This document shows, one piece after another, positions 17,201 through 23,486 of a stretch of 23,533 bases of DNA (position 1 is the first letter of the stretch; every line of letters starts with the position of its first letter). The stretch comes from Ruminococcaceae bacterium UBA5450. GTDB lineage: Bacteria > Bacillota > Clostridia > Oscillospirales > Acutalibacteraceae. A program made the translations under genes and the position numbers. The notes under the pieces are model-generated. The model had not been told where the DNA came from. It saw only the letters and a list, made by a program, of their open reading frames with translations, and ran no database searches. The stretch is from contig DIQY01000048.1 in the NCBI GenBank assembly GCA_002424295.1, positions 367-23,899 of the forward strand. Direction: 5' to 3'.

Positions 17201-19245
17201 GTATTGGTGCTGTAATTTGCTTGAAGCGTTGTATCTTCCATAATCTGAGTTGAAAAGCTGAAAGGTACCCCATTTCTGGTCCAACCTTTAAACGTATCCG
17301 TTCCGCGAGTCGGATCTGCCGGCTTTTGGGCTGTTCCACCCGCCGTAAAGGTCTGAGAATCAATTTCGGTTCCGCCCTGGGTATCAAAAGTAACCGTTAC
17401 TTGCCTTGGTACCCATTTTGCATACAAAAGCAGATCCTTCGCCGGCATGGTTTTCCCTTCAAATGCATAAGCATCTCCGGCTAAGGCTTCATTGTCATAC
17501 CAGCCTGCAAAATACAGGGTCATTCCATTCTCTGTTTTTGTAGTTACTCCAACCTGATAATTTTGAGGTGCCTGATTGGAGATATCCTGTTCATAAGGGA
17601 TGCCGGTTATATCCCCGACCGCCGGTCCGCCATTGGTCATAAACTCAAGATCATAGGAATTACGCGTGTAGTAAATATAGTAATCATTCCAATCCCCATA
17701 ATGATTAGAGTGATAAGTAAAGCCCGGAAGATCGATGAAATCTTCATCTGTAAAATGCCAATCTTCATTTCTCACTTTAAAAGGACTGTGGATTTGATGA
17801 TCTGTCCCATATTCATAATAATAAATAGTGCTCGAGCCATCCGACTTTTGCCCATATACCGTCAAGCCGCCTTCCGGCATTGTGGGGGCTGCTGTATAAA
17901 AAGTATCTCCATGTTTGGAAGTATACCAAAGATACTCACTGTTTTGGCTGCTCGCTTCGTCCCACCATTTTTGAAGGGACTGCTGATATTTAATATCAGT
18001 ATGGGTATAAGCAGTCTGCCAACTGCCGCTCCACCAATCTCTTTTATAAATCTCAAAAGTAAGAGTATAAGTCTTGCGCTGATAATAAACATTGCGGATC
18101 GTAGTTCCTTCCCCAGAAACAGTAACTGCGCTCTTATCCGTTTTTTCCTGATTTAATTCGAATCCGGGTTCATTAAGAGCATCATAATCCGCATCTGTGC
18201 CTGTTAAGCCGCTGCGCTCCACCTTGCTGTCATAAGAATATCCGTCGTCATCGGCATTTTCTTCCCAATAAACCACCGTATACTTAGCTTCGGTTGCCTT
18301 CCATTTACTGGTCAAGGTAAGATCCTTAGCAGGCATTGTCAAATAGGATTCATTCCATCCATCAAACGCATAACCGGTCTTTGTAGGATTTTGAGGTTGA
18401 ACAATCGCCTGTCCGTAACGGTAAATAACCGGATCAATATAGCTGCCGCCATTCGTATCATAGCTTAACGTATATTGATTACGATCATAGAAAATTTCAA
18501 CGACTGTACTTCCGTCCGGAGCGATTGAAGTCTGCGTTACAGGTTTCGAAGTAAATCCTTCGACGGTTTTCGCCTTCGCATCAGTCTGATTGCCGGCCTC
18601 TCCCGAAAGTTTTTGCGTTAAGTCATCATTCGCAACATAATCTGTTCCTTCTGAATTCTGAAACAGATGCTTTACGGTATAAGCCTGCATTCCTGACGTA
18701 TAGGTGACTTTTTCTGTTACATCTGCTGCAATGCTGCTCACGTTGAAATTAACAGTAGTTCTGTCCGGCGTAAATCCGGTAATAGCAGGAGATTTCACAT
18801 TTGCTGTGAAATTCTTTCCCTTTTCAACTTCCGCCACATAAGAGGGAGATGCCATTGTACCATCACCAAAAACATAATTAATGGTAACTTTATATTTAGC
18901 GAGTACACGATATTGTGCATGGATTTTCAAATTCTCAGTGATATTGGAAAAAGATTGATCCCAGCCGGTAAAACAATAGCCATCTTTTCCAGATACCCGC
19001 GGCTCTAGTGCAGTTCCTCCTTTTTCAATTTGCTGAGAGGAAATCAGCTGACTCTCAGCTTCATCTGCATAAAACTCCACCGTATAATATGTTGGGGTCT
19101 TCTGATTTTCTGAAGAAGCTGCAGACGAGGATGCCGTTTGCGCAGTATCCTGTGCAAAAGCGGTCATCGGCGCCATCGTAACGATCATGCCCACCGTCAG
19201 CACAAGACTTACGATACGGTTCCATAAATTTCTGCCTTTTTTCAT
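11221..19245 (-). CDS. Giant secreted, membrane-anchored YDG/MBG/InlB-repeat surface protein
   Basis: One uninterrupted frame of 2674 residues. A Sec signal peptide comes first (MKKGRNLWNR, hydrophobic core, AFAQ cleavage region at about residue 31). From about 50 to 1030 follow InlB-type B repeats (YDTNGG...GYAFDGW...AKW pattern) and MucBP-like modules. From about 1040 to 2440 run some fifteen tandem modules marked by K-x-YDG or variants (KTYDGTAEA, KVYDGSTNA, KPYDGTTDA), i.e. YDG and MBG domains. A VVPP-repeat hinge follows, then one helix (NWALLNLILCILTVLGSVALL), a charged stretch and two more helices with a charged tail. There is no LPXTG motif, so anchoring is probably by the membrane helices. 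Likely role: adhesion or surface stalk (inference). I chose ATG 19245, with AGGAGG ten bases upstream and a proper signal peptide, over an in-frame ATG eight codons earlier. Confidence 0.92.
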   Translation of the reverse strand: MKKGRNLWNRIVSLVLTVGMIVTMAPMTAFAQDTAQTASSSAASSENQKTPTYYTVEFYADEAESQLISSQQIEKGGTALEPRVSGKDGYCFTGWDQSFSNITENLKIHAQYRVLAKYKVTINYVFGDGTMASPSYVAEVEKGKNFTANVKSPAITGFTPDRTTVNFNVSSIAADVTEKVTYTSGMQAYTVKHLFQNSEGTDYVANDDLTQKLSGEAGNQTDAKAKTVEGFTSKPVTQTSIAPDGSTVVEIFYDRNQYTLSYDTNGGSYIDPVIYRYGQAIVQPQNPTKTGYAFDGWNESYLTMPAKDLTLTSKWKATEAKYTVVYWEENADDDGYSYDSKVERSGLTGTDADYDALNEPGFELNQEKTDKSAVTVSGEGTTIRNVYYQRKTYTLTFEIYKRDWWSGSWQTAYTHTDIKYQQSLQKWWDEASSQNSEYLWYTSKHGDTFYTAAPTMPEGGLTVYGQKSDGSSTIYYYEYGTDHQIHSPFKVRNEDWHFTDEDFIDLPGFTYHSNHYGDWNDYYIYYTRNSYDLEFMTNGGPAVGDITGIPYEQDISNQAPQNYQVGVTTKTENGMTLYFAGWYDNEALAGDAYAFEGKTMPAKDLLLYAKWVPRQVTVTFDTQGGTEIDSQTFTAGGTAQKPADPTRGTDTFKGWTRNGVPFSFSTQIMEDTTLQANYSTNTTATYTIKYVDADDLTKEIAPSDTGSGQPNSTVTVSAKAIDGYQPVVTSTSVVLNRDQIEIKLAYKKLDNWSYTIHYKDTLGTQIAADTTGTSSAASMVAFYQAIGGYQVQNTSAVLTKENHEYTFVYEKVELYSVYYQTENLDGSYTTFKTLTGNQLESAPEKIPAVGYDEKEYIPNANNPQTISEGTQYVKFDLRSYAITYHYDSVDGETYKTDSYKVGQSVTIEPLPAEEGYHFSGWFGMVVTMPSNNVDVYCTKTINQYTVNFAVKSGSETYGSLDKSSAAVDYQNSLKSDDIPTTLPDNECYFVEWQNQSGQKVTADEMMSAKVTGNTTYYAVFSHNENMNAGVSAPNVVKTYDGHAYEITVALSGDAEGADVRYMDENGNYTLTQSPSFTHVKRNAAEGVESYAVSYQVSKDHYTAYYGSATVTINPAALTAAYHGKTINYADLQSYDPQTDVVVSGFVNHETASTALEYTVPTVVKPTVSGSHTLTPSGGKANDYNFQYESGTLTVDQAQRNLTVTGGTFTYDGNEHGVTYEITPVSGTTDEIFYSTDGTTWQSDPIVQKDVGSVTVYVKAKSSDPNYAPVIGSAAVTINPKPLTGTFTARKTYDGTAEAKDFLSKMIVTGAVSGDEIQYNTDHVTAVFDNQNAGSNKALTIEGVELSGDSAKNYTLSVSGTGVIDPKELSVSAYAEDKVYDGSTNAKGTFGSLQGIIGNDQVTVSGGNFQFEDKNVGTDKTVAVNGITLSGNDCGNYFIKGTVSATANITAKELALIVSADNKSYDGTTHATGAVTVLDRIIGEDDVAFNFSKLSFQFDTADVGTDKEVTISGITLDGKDAGNYVMPEVLSTKANITPLLVTANIKVSDKKYDGNTNAAIESSEFSASDRVKQLLNEAGVTINTENAEANFSDKNVGEGKMVAVTGIALANNTKGDFALISAEDTTTANITAKPVTIAITAADKPYDGNQTAALTGASCDGLIENDQVEVSWEKATATFDDEQVGTNKTVTAEGVGLVGSDAKNYQPTVETTEASITKRALKLATDVAFSAKDKVYDSTVNADGVITFNTMNLLDSDKAGGIADSSKISVTADFAFADKNQGVDKTVNVTNIKLGGSSADNYELLDENGNPLNKASTTAAISPRPVTVTVSVDSKPYDGTTDADGKITSVDGILNNEVTASLDSLTFVGPNAGADKDANAVITLKKNELGNYTLNPVTAKGTITKLEVTLTLTPIDRPYDGTNVVEVTASHNLDEVKIGNDDVALSNVPITGNVAADASETTKEVSFASEPTLTGAQSENYTLTVTKNPVVISKRSVTVVGETEGKVYSGSEQSITIAKISDETPLVSGQTLSGYSYSAKGTDKGVYNGTFQKENTKITENGTDVTENYSIEYVPGTLSIEAKLITAADIGLQAENKIYDGSDEEPKYTLTVTTADGEKVQVEAQSVKFSDENVSYNGGNVADKDVTATGLKLIGDASSNYELSVDNITAKAKINPAKAAVSADAKTKTYGDSDPELTATVTGTISGETLEYSLSRDPGEYAQTYGIHVTLTDDSAVPGNYQISTQDSTLIIRPYQIVEENFEFKASDKVYDGNKTAKQYTITVKGLPNQDQLTAAAGNVLFNSTNVDGAKEVEATHLSLSGAAAKNYQLPETLALKAPAKITPAKITIIGHSNSFVYSGTEQMVSGADVTGILEGYRFTVNPDTFSIKRTDVGTTQMGLTGSMAYDVYNVASNSTHEEENDPITGAAITSYYRNNYQLSVTDGAITITAAPVVPPVVPPVVPPVVPPVVPPVVPPVVPPVNPPTTPPINNHIPTGTTPNGTTPVTPAPKIVAEETITVPDQNPPAAQKAEKVQLQDSPAPKAAPTDNWALLNLILCILTVLGSVALLLTFFLRKKKEEEQSAYVASKTQNYKESKDQDQVKRHGVWRFISLIPSVGSIIAFILTENMSNPMVIFDQWTVMMAVIAVIQVVIMILSKKRYDKEDRDDDHQRDANA
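11810..11893. repeat. 12-bp coding minisatellite, seven units
   Basis: Seven consecutive copies of GGYGGAACYACY in plus-strand reading encode a (VVPP)7 hinge on the minus strand, just before the C-terminal membrane anchor. Units differ only at third-codon positions. Copy-number change would lengthen or shorten the hinge without breaking the frame. Confidence 0.95.
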
Positions 19246-19418
19246 TGAATATGTACCTCCTACTCCCATCTTTGTCAGAATATGAAAGATATTTAAAAAG
19301 GATTCTACAAATTTGATTTTTTGTAATATTGTCTGTACGATCTTCCAAATTGCAGCAAAAATTGTTCTAATACTCCAATGATTTAAAATATAGTATTTTA
19401 TTTCTATTTTTGAGATTT

Positions 19419-19455
19419 AGTATAATTCTGTTCGGTCACAAAATGGTCACAAAAT
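19419..19455 (-). promoter_or_regulatory. Promoter of the giant gene with tandem-repeat (SARP-like) operator
   Basis: Plus-strand GGTCACAAAAT occurs twice in perfect tandem (19434-19444 and 19445-19455). On the minus strand this reads ATTTTGTGACC twice, then nine bases, then TATACT (19424-19419), a good -10. No -35 consensus is present; the repeats occupy that position. An 11-bp period with about 8-9 bp to the -10 is the classical SARP operator geometry. The leader to ATG 19245 is about 165 bases, AT-rich and without an obvious structure. The 19456-19550 stretch upstream shows nothing recognisable. Confidence 0.68.
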
Positions 19456-19551
19456 AAAGATTCAAATAATTTAGATATCAGAAAAAATACGATTCAAGAT
19501 TACTTTTACAGAGGCAGTCGATTACGTTCTTGAAATTTCTCTCTAAAAAGC

Positions 19552-19620
19552 AAAAGCCCCTTTAGAATTGCTGCTAATTAACGAAACTGCTAACTTAACA
19601 TCAACCACTAAAGGGGTTTT
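19552..19620 (-). terminator. Probable terminator of the glutamate synthase operon
   Basis: CCCCTTTAG (19557-19565) pairs with CTAAAGGGG (19608-19616), flanked by A4 and T4. The 42-base loop is unusually long, so efficiency is uncertain. It lies downstream of the GXGXG gene and upstream of the giant gene's promoter. Confidence 0.5.
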
Positions 19621-19689
19621 ATCCTTATGATATTTTTACTGTCTTTAATTTGAAACTGCTGTAATTAATTGTTTTGTGTATAAAGCGCT

Positions 19690-20395
19690 TTAATAGGGGT
19701 TTGCGGTATTCGGCATCAAAACATAGAAATTTGCATCCAGAATTTTTTCAAGATCCGCCTTAAATAATTTACAATATTCCTCCAAAAGGGGTCCTACCTC
19801 TTTTAGATCCTGCTCATCAGCCTTTTTGCTGCATACCTGCGGAGGCAGATCAAAGGGAAGCTCATCCATGCGGAGAAACATTTTTCCTCCATGCATGCCG
19901 GTTCCGCAGAACCTGCCCACCAAAGGATAATGATACGGATTATGGATTCCAAGGACCACAATCACACCGCCTGCCTGATACTCTCCGAGAAAGCTTCCAG
20001 CGCAGCCACCAACCACCAGTTTCGGAATTTTATCCTGATTATGCTTTCATATGAATGCCGGCACGGTAGCCGATACTGCCTTCCACAAAAATCTTTCCGC
20101 CGCGCATAGCATAACCGGTAGCATCTCCGGCATTACTATGAATCACAACCTCGCCGCCATTCATCGTATCCCCGGTAGCATCCTGCGCATTACCATCCAC
20201 CACGATCGTCGCACCATTTAAATAAGCTGCCAGTGCATTTCCGGGAGTCCCATGAAGCACTACATGCTTTGCAGAAAGCCCTGCCCCAACATAACGCTGC
20301 CCCAAGCAGTGATCAACCTCTCCATCGGGATCCGCCGCAGAACGAATCAATTCATTTAGCGTCTGAAAATGCATTTGTTTTGCTTCTAACTTCAT
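19690..20395 (-). pseudogene. Glutamate synthase GXGXG-domain subunit, frameshifted
   Basis: The alpha-subunit C-terminal-like (GXGXG) beta-helix part of a split glutamate synthase, which helps hold the synthase and amidotransferase parts together. The first frame (20395-20039) shows the repeated Gly pattern: HGTPGNALAAYLNGA, GNAQDATGDTMNGGE, SNAGDATGYAMRGGK and GSIGYRAGIHMKA, then meets TAA. The family sequence resumes at once in another frame (KIPKLVVGGCAGSFLGEYQAGG) and continues to 19690 with PYHYPLVGRFCGTGMHGGK. Removing one base near 20039-20041 (GCATAATCAG to GCATATCAG) would join them as KAYQDKIP. GGAGGAG precedes the ATG; a TTG one codon upstream is an alternative. Either a recent inactivation or a sequence error. 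Confidence 0.85.
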
Positions 20396-20412
20396 CAATG
20401 CTTTTCTCCTCC

Positions 20413-21915
20413 TTATTCGCCGGCGTGCTTGACACCCAAGATTTCCAGTTCCTTTTCGTTAAGACCGATTCCTCGAAGCATCAATCGATTGCCGCGAAGT
20501 GCTTCTACAGAATTAATGCCCATGCCGCCCATCATTTCCATCAGTTCATGATTCCAACCGTTTACGAGATTTACGAGCCGTCTGCTCGCTTCATCCGGGT
20601 CCAGACGCTTTACCAGATCCGGCCGCTGGGTCGCAATCCCCCAGTTACATTTGCCGATCTGACAAGTACGGCAGAGGGACAGCCCATCGCCAAAAGTGCC
20701 GCTGTCGCAATATAAACAGCATCCGCTCCGAGAGCAATGGCTTTGACAACATCCGCAGAGCTGTGAATAGACCCGGAAACGATTAGAAAAATGTTGCCAC
20801 GGATTCCTTCCTCCCTTAGACGGCGATCGACCGCCGCAAGCGCAAGCTCAATCGGAATCCCCACATTATCGCGGATTCTGGTAGGCGCAGCACCGGTTCC
20901 GGCACGAAAGCCATCGATTGCAATAATATCCGCGCCGCTTCTTGCAATTCCGCTGGCGATTGCAGCAACATTATGTACTGCCGCAATCTTTACAATGATT
21001 GGCTTTTTATATTCGGTCGCTTTTTTTTAAGAGTAACAAGCTGCCGCAAATCCTCAATCGAATAAATATCGTGATGCGGAGCGGGAGAAATCGCATCGGT
21101 TCCCATCGGAATCATTCTAGTATGGGAGACGTCTTCCACAATTTTACTGCCGGTCAGATGTCCGCCGATTCCAGGTTTTGTGCCCTGTCCTATCTTAATT
21201 TCAATCGCTGCGCCGGCTTTCAGATAATCCGGATGAACTCCAAACCGTGCGGATGCCACCTGGACAATCGTATTGGCACCATACTGATAAAGATCCTCAT
21301 GAAGTCCGCCTTCTCCTGTATTATAGAAGGTCCCAAGCTTCTGTGCGGCCTTTGCCAGCGCCTCATGTGCATTATAGCTGATCGCGCCGTAACTCATGGC
21401 ACCAAAAAGGATGGGCATGTTTAATTTTAGCTGCGGAGTAGTCTCCGTGCAGATAGAGCCATTTTTGTTGCGAACGATTTTTGCAGCTTTTTACCCAAAT
21501 AGGTGCGCGTCCCCATTGGCTCTCTGAGTGGGTCAATCGAGGGATTCGTTACCTGAGAAGCATTAATGAGCAACTTATCCCAATAATTCGGATAATCATT
21601 TGGAGTCCCCATGCCGGAAATCAGCATGCCGCCGCTTTCGGCCTGACGATAAATTTCCGTCATCGCTCTCTGGGACCAGTTATGATTCTCTTTAAATGCC
21701 GCGTCATTTTTAACAATTTTTAGAGCCCTCGTCGGACAAACTGCCACGCATCTTTGGCAGTTAACACATTTCATTTCATCACTCATCATCAAATGATGCT
21801 CTTGATCAAAAGAATGCACTTCATTCGCACACTGTCCCTCGCAAAGACGGCATCCAATACAGCGCGCTTCATTTCGCACAATTTCATAAGCCGGAAGCTC
21901 ATAATTGATATTCAT
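20413..21915 (-). pseudogene. Glutamate synthase ferredoxin + FMN synthase domain subunit, three frameshifts
   Basis: The catalytic part of a split glutamate synthase, which would make glutamate from 2-oxoglutarate and ammonia. A two-cluster ferredoxin domain comes first, at Cys19/22/25/29 and Cys50/53/56/60 counted from ATG 21915. The FMN barrel follows in three further reading-frame pieces: from 21482 (MPILFGAMSYGAISYNAHEALAK), from 21028 (KIAAVHNVAAIASGIARSGAD to HSSADVVKAIALGADAVYIATAALLAMGC), and from about 20680 (CRTCQIGKCNWGIATQRPDLV) to the stop at 20413. Single missing bases at the T5 run 21478-21482, the T8 run 21021-21028 and about 20676-20681 explain all breaks. The last one interrupts the Fe-S cysteine loop. 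The restored protein would be colinear with the family. GAGGGGGG precedes ATG 21915. Not functional as written. Confidence 0.85.
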
Positions 21916-23010
21916 CAGCACTCTACCCCCCTCATTTAAATGAAAAATCAGCGGTTCACCACCGCGGGGCGCCCAAATCCGATCAAGGTCCGGTTGAATC
22001 CTGCGGATTGCACTTTCCTCACTGGCAATATAGACGGTCTCATCTTTTTCTGCCGCTACAAGCGACCGCAGCTTTAACCGATCATTGAGTGCCATCAGGC
22101 CGCCGGAAAATCCTACAAGGATTGAAAACGGTCCGGTGATCAAAAGACTCGCAAAGGTGTTACGCAAATAAGCGAGTTGACTTCTCTCAGGTTCCGGTCG
22201 ATGTTCAATTGTTCCCCAGAACGGTGCCGCAATCACACTGGCAACTTCCTGCATCGTAAGTTCCTGTCTGCGATTAAGATAATCAATGATATAGGTGATC
22301 ACTTCCGTATCGGTAAGAAGATTACATTTATAGCCATACATCTCAATATATCGTCGATTCGCGTCGTAGGAAGAAATTTCTCCATTATGTACAATACTAT
22401 AATAGAGCAGTGCAAACGGATGCGCACCTCCCCACCAGCCATGCGTATTGGTCGGATAACGCCCGTGTGCCGTCCAGCAATATCCGCAATATTCATCCAG
22501 GCGATAAAACTCTCCTACATCTTCCGGATATCCGACTGCTTTGAAAACGCCCATATTTTTTCCGGAAGAAAAAACATATGCTCCGGGAATCTGGGTATTG
22601 ATCCGCATAACACAACGAACTACACATTCGCATTCATCCAACTGGCTTTCCTTTAAACGGGTCGGCAGAAAATTTACAAAATACCGCCAGATCAGTGGCT
22701 CATCCGTAATTTTCGGATGACGTCGAATCGGAATTTTTGACAAGTTTACTAAATCAAAATGATGATCTAAAAAGTGCTCACATTCTTCCTTGGCCTTTTG
22801 ACTGTCGTAAAATACGTGGAATGCGTAACTGTCCTTATTTTCCGGATAAATTCCATACCCCGCAAATCCACCGTCTAATCCGTTGCTCCGGTCATGCATT
22901 AAAGCGATCGAATCAATCATCTTTCCTCCGCTGATTCTACGCCCATCTTTACAAAAGATTCCAGAAATCGCACAACCGGCCGGGATCCGCACCTGACCTT
23001 CTTTTTCCAT
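21427..23010 (-). CDS. Glutamate synthase amidotransferase subunit (class II), reading on into the ferredoxin domain
   Basis: Residues 1-365 are a class II (Ntn-type) glutamine amidotransferase, which releases ammonia from glutamine. The presumed nucleophile is Cys13 in IPAGCAISGIF, so a 12-residue propeptide must be removed. Other family blocks are GGFAGYGIYPE, ITDEPLIWRYFVNFLP, WTAHGRYPTNTHGWWGGAHPF, IVHNGEISSY and LLTDTEVITYIID. After residue 365 the frame runs without a stop into the ferredoxin domain (C384-C394 and C415-C425) and the start of the FMN domain, ending at a premature TAA at 21427. Clostridial homologues usually keep the amidotransferase separate. A single extra G at the 21926-21931 run would create TAG and leave ATG 21915 as the next gene's start, so the fusion may be artificial. 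AGGAGG seven bases upstream fixes the start. Confidence 0.85.
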   Translation of the reverse strand: MEKEGQVRIPAGCAISGIFCKDGRRISGGKMIDSIALMHDRSNGLDGGFAGYGIYPENKDSYAFHVFYDSQKAKEECEHFLDHHFDLVNLSKIPIRRHPKITDEPLIWRYFVNFLPTRLKESQLDECECVVRCVMRINTQIPGAYVFSSGKNMGVFKAVGYPEDVGEFYRLDEYCGYCWTAHGRYPTNTHGWWGGAHPFALLYYSIVHNGEISSYDANRRYIEMYGYKCNLLTDTEVITYIIDYLNRRQELTMQEVASVIAAPFWGTIEHRPEPERSQLAYLRNTFASLLITGPFSILVGFSGGLMALNDRLKLRSLVAAEKDETVYIASEESAIRRIQPDLDRIWAPRGGEPLIFHLNEGGRVLMNINYELPAYEIVRNEARCIGCRLCEGQCANEVHSFDQEHHLMMSDEMKCVNCQRCVAVCPTRALKIVKNDAAFKENHNWSQRAMTEIYRQAESGGMLISGMGTPNDYPNYWDKLLINASQVTNPSIDPLREPMGTRTYLGKKLQKSFATKMALSARRLLRS

Positions 23011-23122
23011 GTTGTTTCCTCCTCGGCCGTTACAATTTTAAGTTTTCAAAAGCAAACGGTCTTTATTTTTTCTCTTGAATCAGAAAGTTTTTGTGCAAAA
23101 CGCCTTGTTTGTTGTAGTTGCT

Positions 23123-23152
23123 ATTATAGAGCGCTTCGTTTTAAAAGGTCAA
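23123..23152 (-). promoter_or_regulatory. Promoter of the glutamate synthase operon
   Basis: Minus-strand TTGACC (23152-23147), 18-base spacer, perfect TATAAT (23128-23123). The leader is about 105 bases. ACCGTT near its middle can pair with AACGG just before the ribosome-binding site, a weak possible structure. Confidence 0.8.
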
Positions 23153-23189
23153 CGCCTTTTTTAGAAAATTTGAATTTTTATATTTTAAG

Positions 23190-23250
23190 CTTGCATTAAA
23201 AAGTTAGAGCTCTTATATTTTGTGTGATAAAGCGCACAAACTTGCATTAA
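23190..23250. repeat. Pair of 10-bp direct repeats between divergent promoters
   Basis: CTTGCATTAA occurs at 23190-23199 and again at 23241-23250, starts 51 bp apart. The second copy runs into a near-palindrome (TTGCATTAATTAAGCAA). They lie between the divergent glutamate synthase and glnN promoters, a sensible place for a shared nitrogen regulator. No known binding protein is recognised. Confidence 0.5.
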
Positions 23251-23305
23251 TTAAGCAAATATATTTCATAACTTTCGCTTATTTTTAGATTTTCACAAAA
23301 AAGCA

Positions 23306-23334
23306 TTGACATCTTTGCCTCTCTAGTTTATAAT
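23306..23334 (+). promoter_or_regulatory. glnN promoter (consensus)
   Basis: TTGACA (23306-23311), 17-base spacer and TATAAT (23329-23334) match the vegetative consensus exactly. Transcription should begin near 23341, only about ten bases before a terminator-like hairpin. The coding start is 146 bases further on. Confidence 0.92.
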
Positions 23335-23349
23335 TCAAAGCATAACAGC

Positions 23350-23385
23350 AAAGGCGCTGCGGGTTTTTCCCGCAGCGCCTTTTTT
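23350..23385 (+). terminator. Promoter-proximal terminator (candidate attenuator) in the glnN leader
   Basis: GGCGCTGCGGG (23353-23363) pairs perfectly with CCCGCAGCGCC (23369-23379) around T5, extended by AAA/TTT and followed by six T. It is oriented to stop the glnN transcript after about 45 bases. No plus-strand gene ends here, so it is not an ordinary gene-end terminator. Confidence 0.85.
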
Positions 23386-23396
23386 ATGTTTATCCC

Positions 23397-23431
23397 CGCT
23401 GTTTGAGCGCAAGATAGAAGCTTTATCTTGC
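23397..23431 (+). promoter_or_regulatory. Two further hairpins in the glnN leader
   Basis: CGCT-GTTTG-AGCG (23397-23409) is followed directly by GCAAGATA-GAAGCTT-TATCTTGC (23409-23431). A second TATCTT copy at 23432-23437 offers a competing partner for AAGATA. The first hairpin's GCTGTT can also pair with AACAGC at the transcript's 5' end (23344-23349), giving an alternative to the terminator fold. Confidence 0.45.
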
Positions 23432-23486
23432 TATCTTTTCAATTTGTCAAACCGTTTCTTATGATTAAAATCAGGAGGTAAGAACG

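Noticed and set aside
11437..18156. Many plus-strand open frames of 60-210 codons inside the giant gene
   Set aside because: They are antisense to a repeat-rich minus-strand gene, have low-complexity composition and no family resemblance.
19246..19269. Earlier in-frame ATG for the giant protein (19269)
   Set aside because: It would put eight non-signal residues before the signal peptide, and the AGGAGG site lies between it and ATG 19245.
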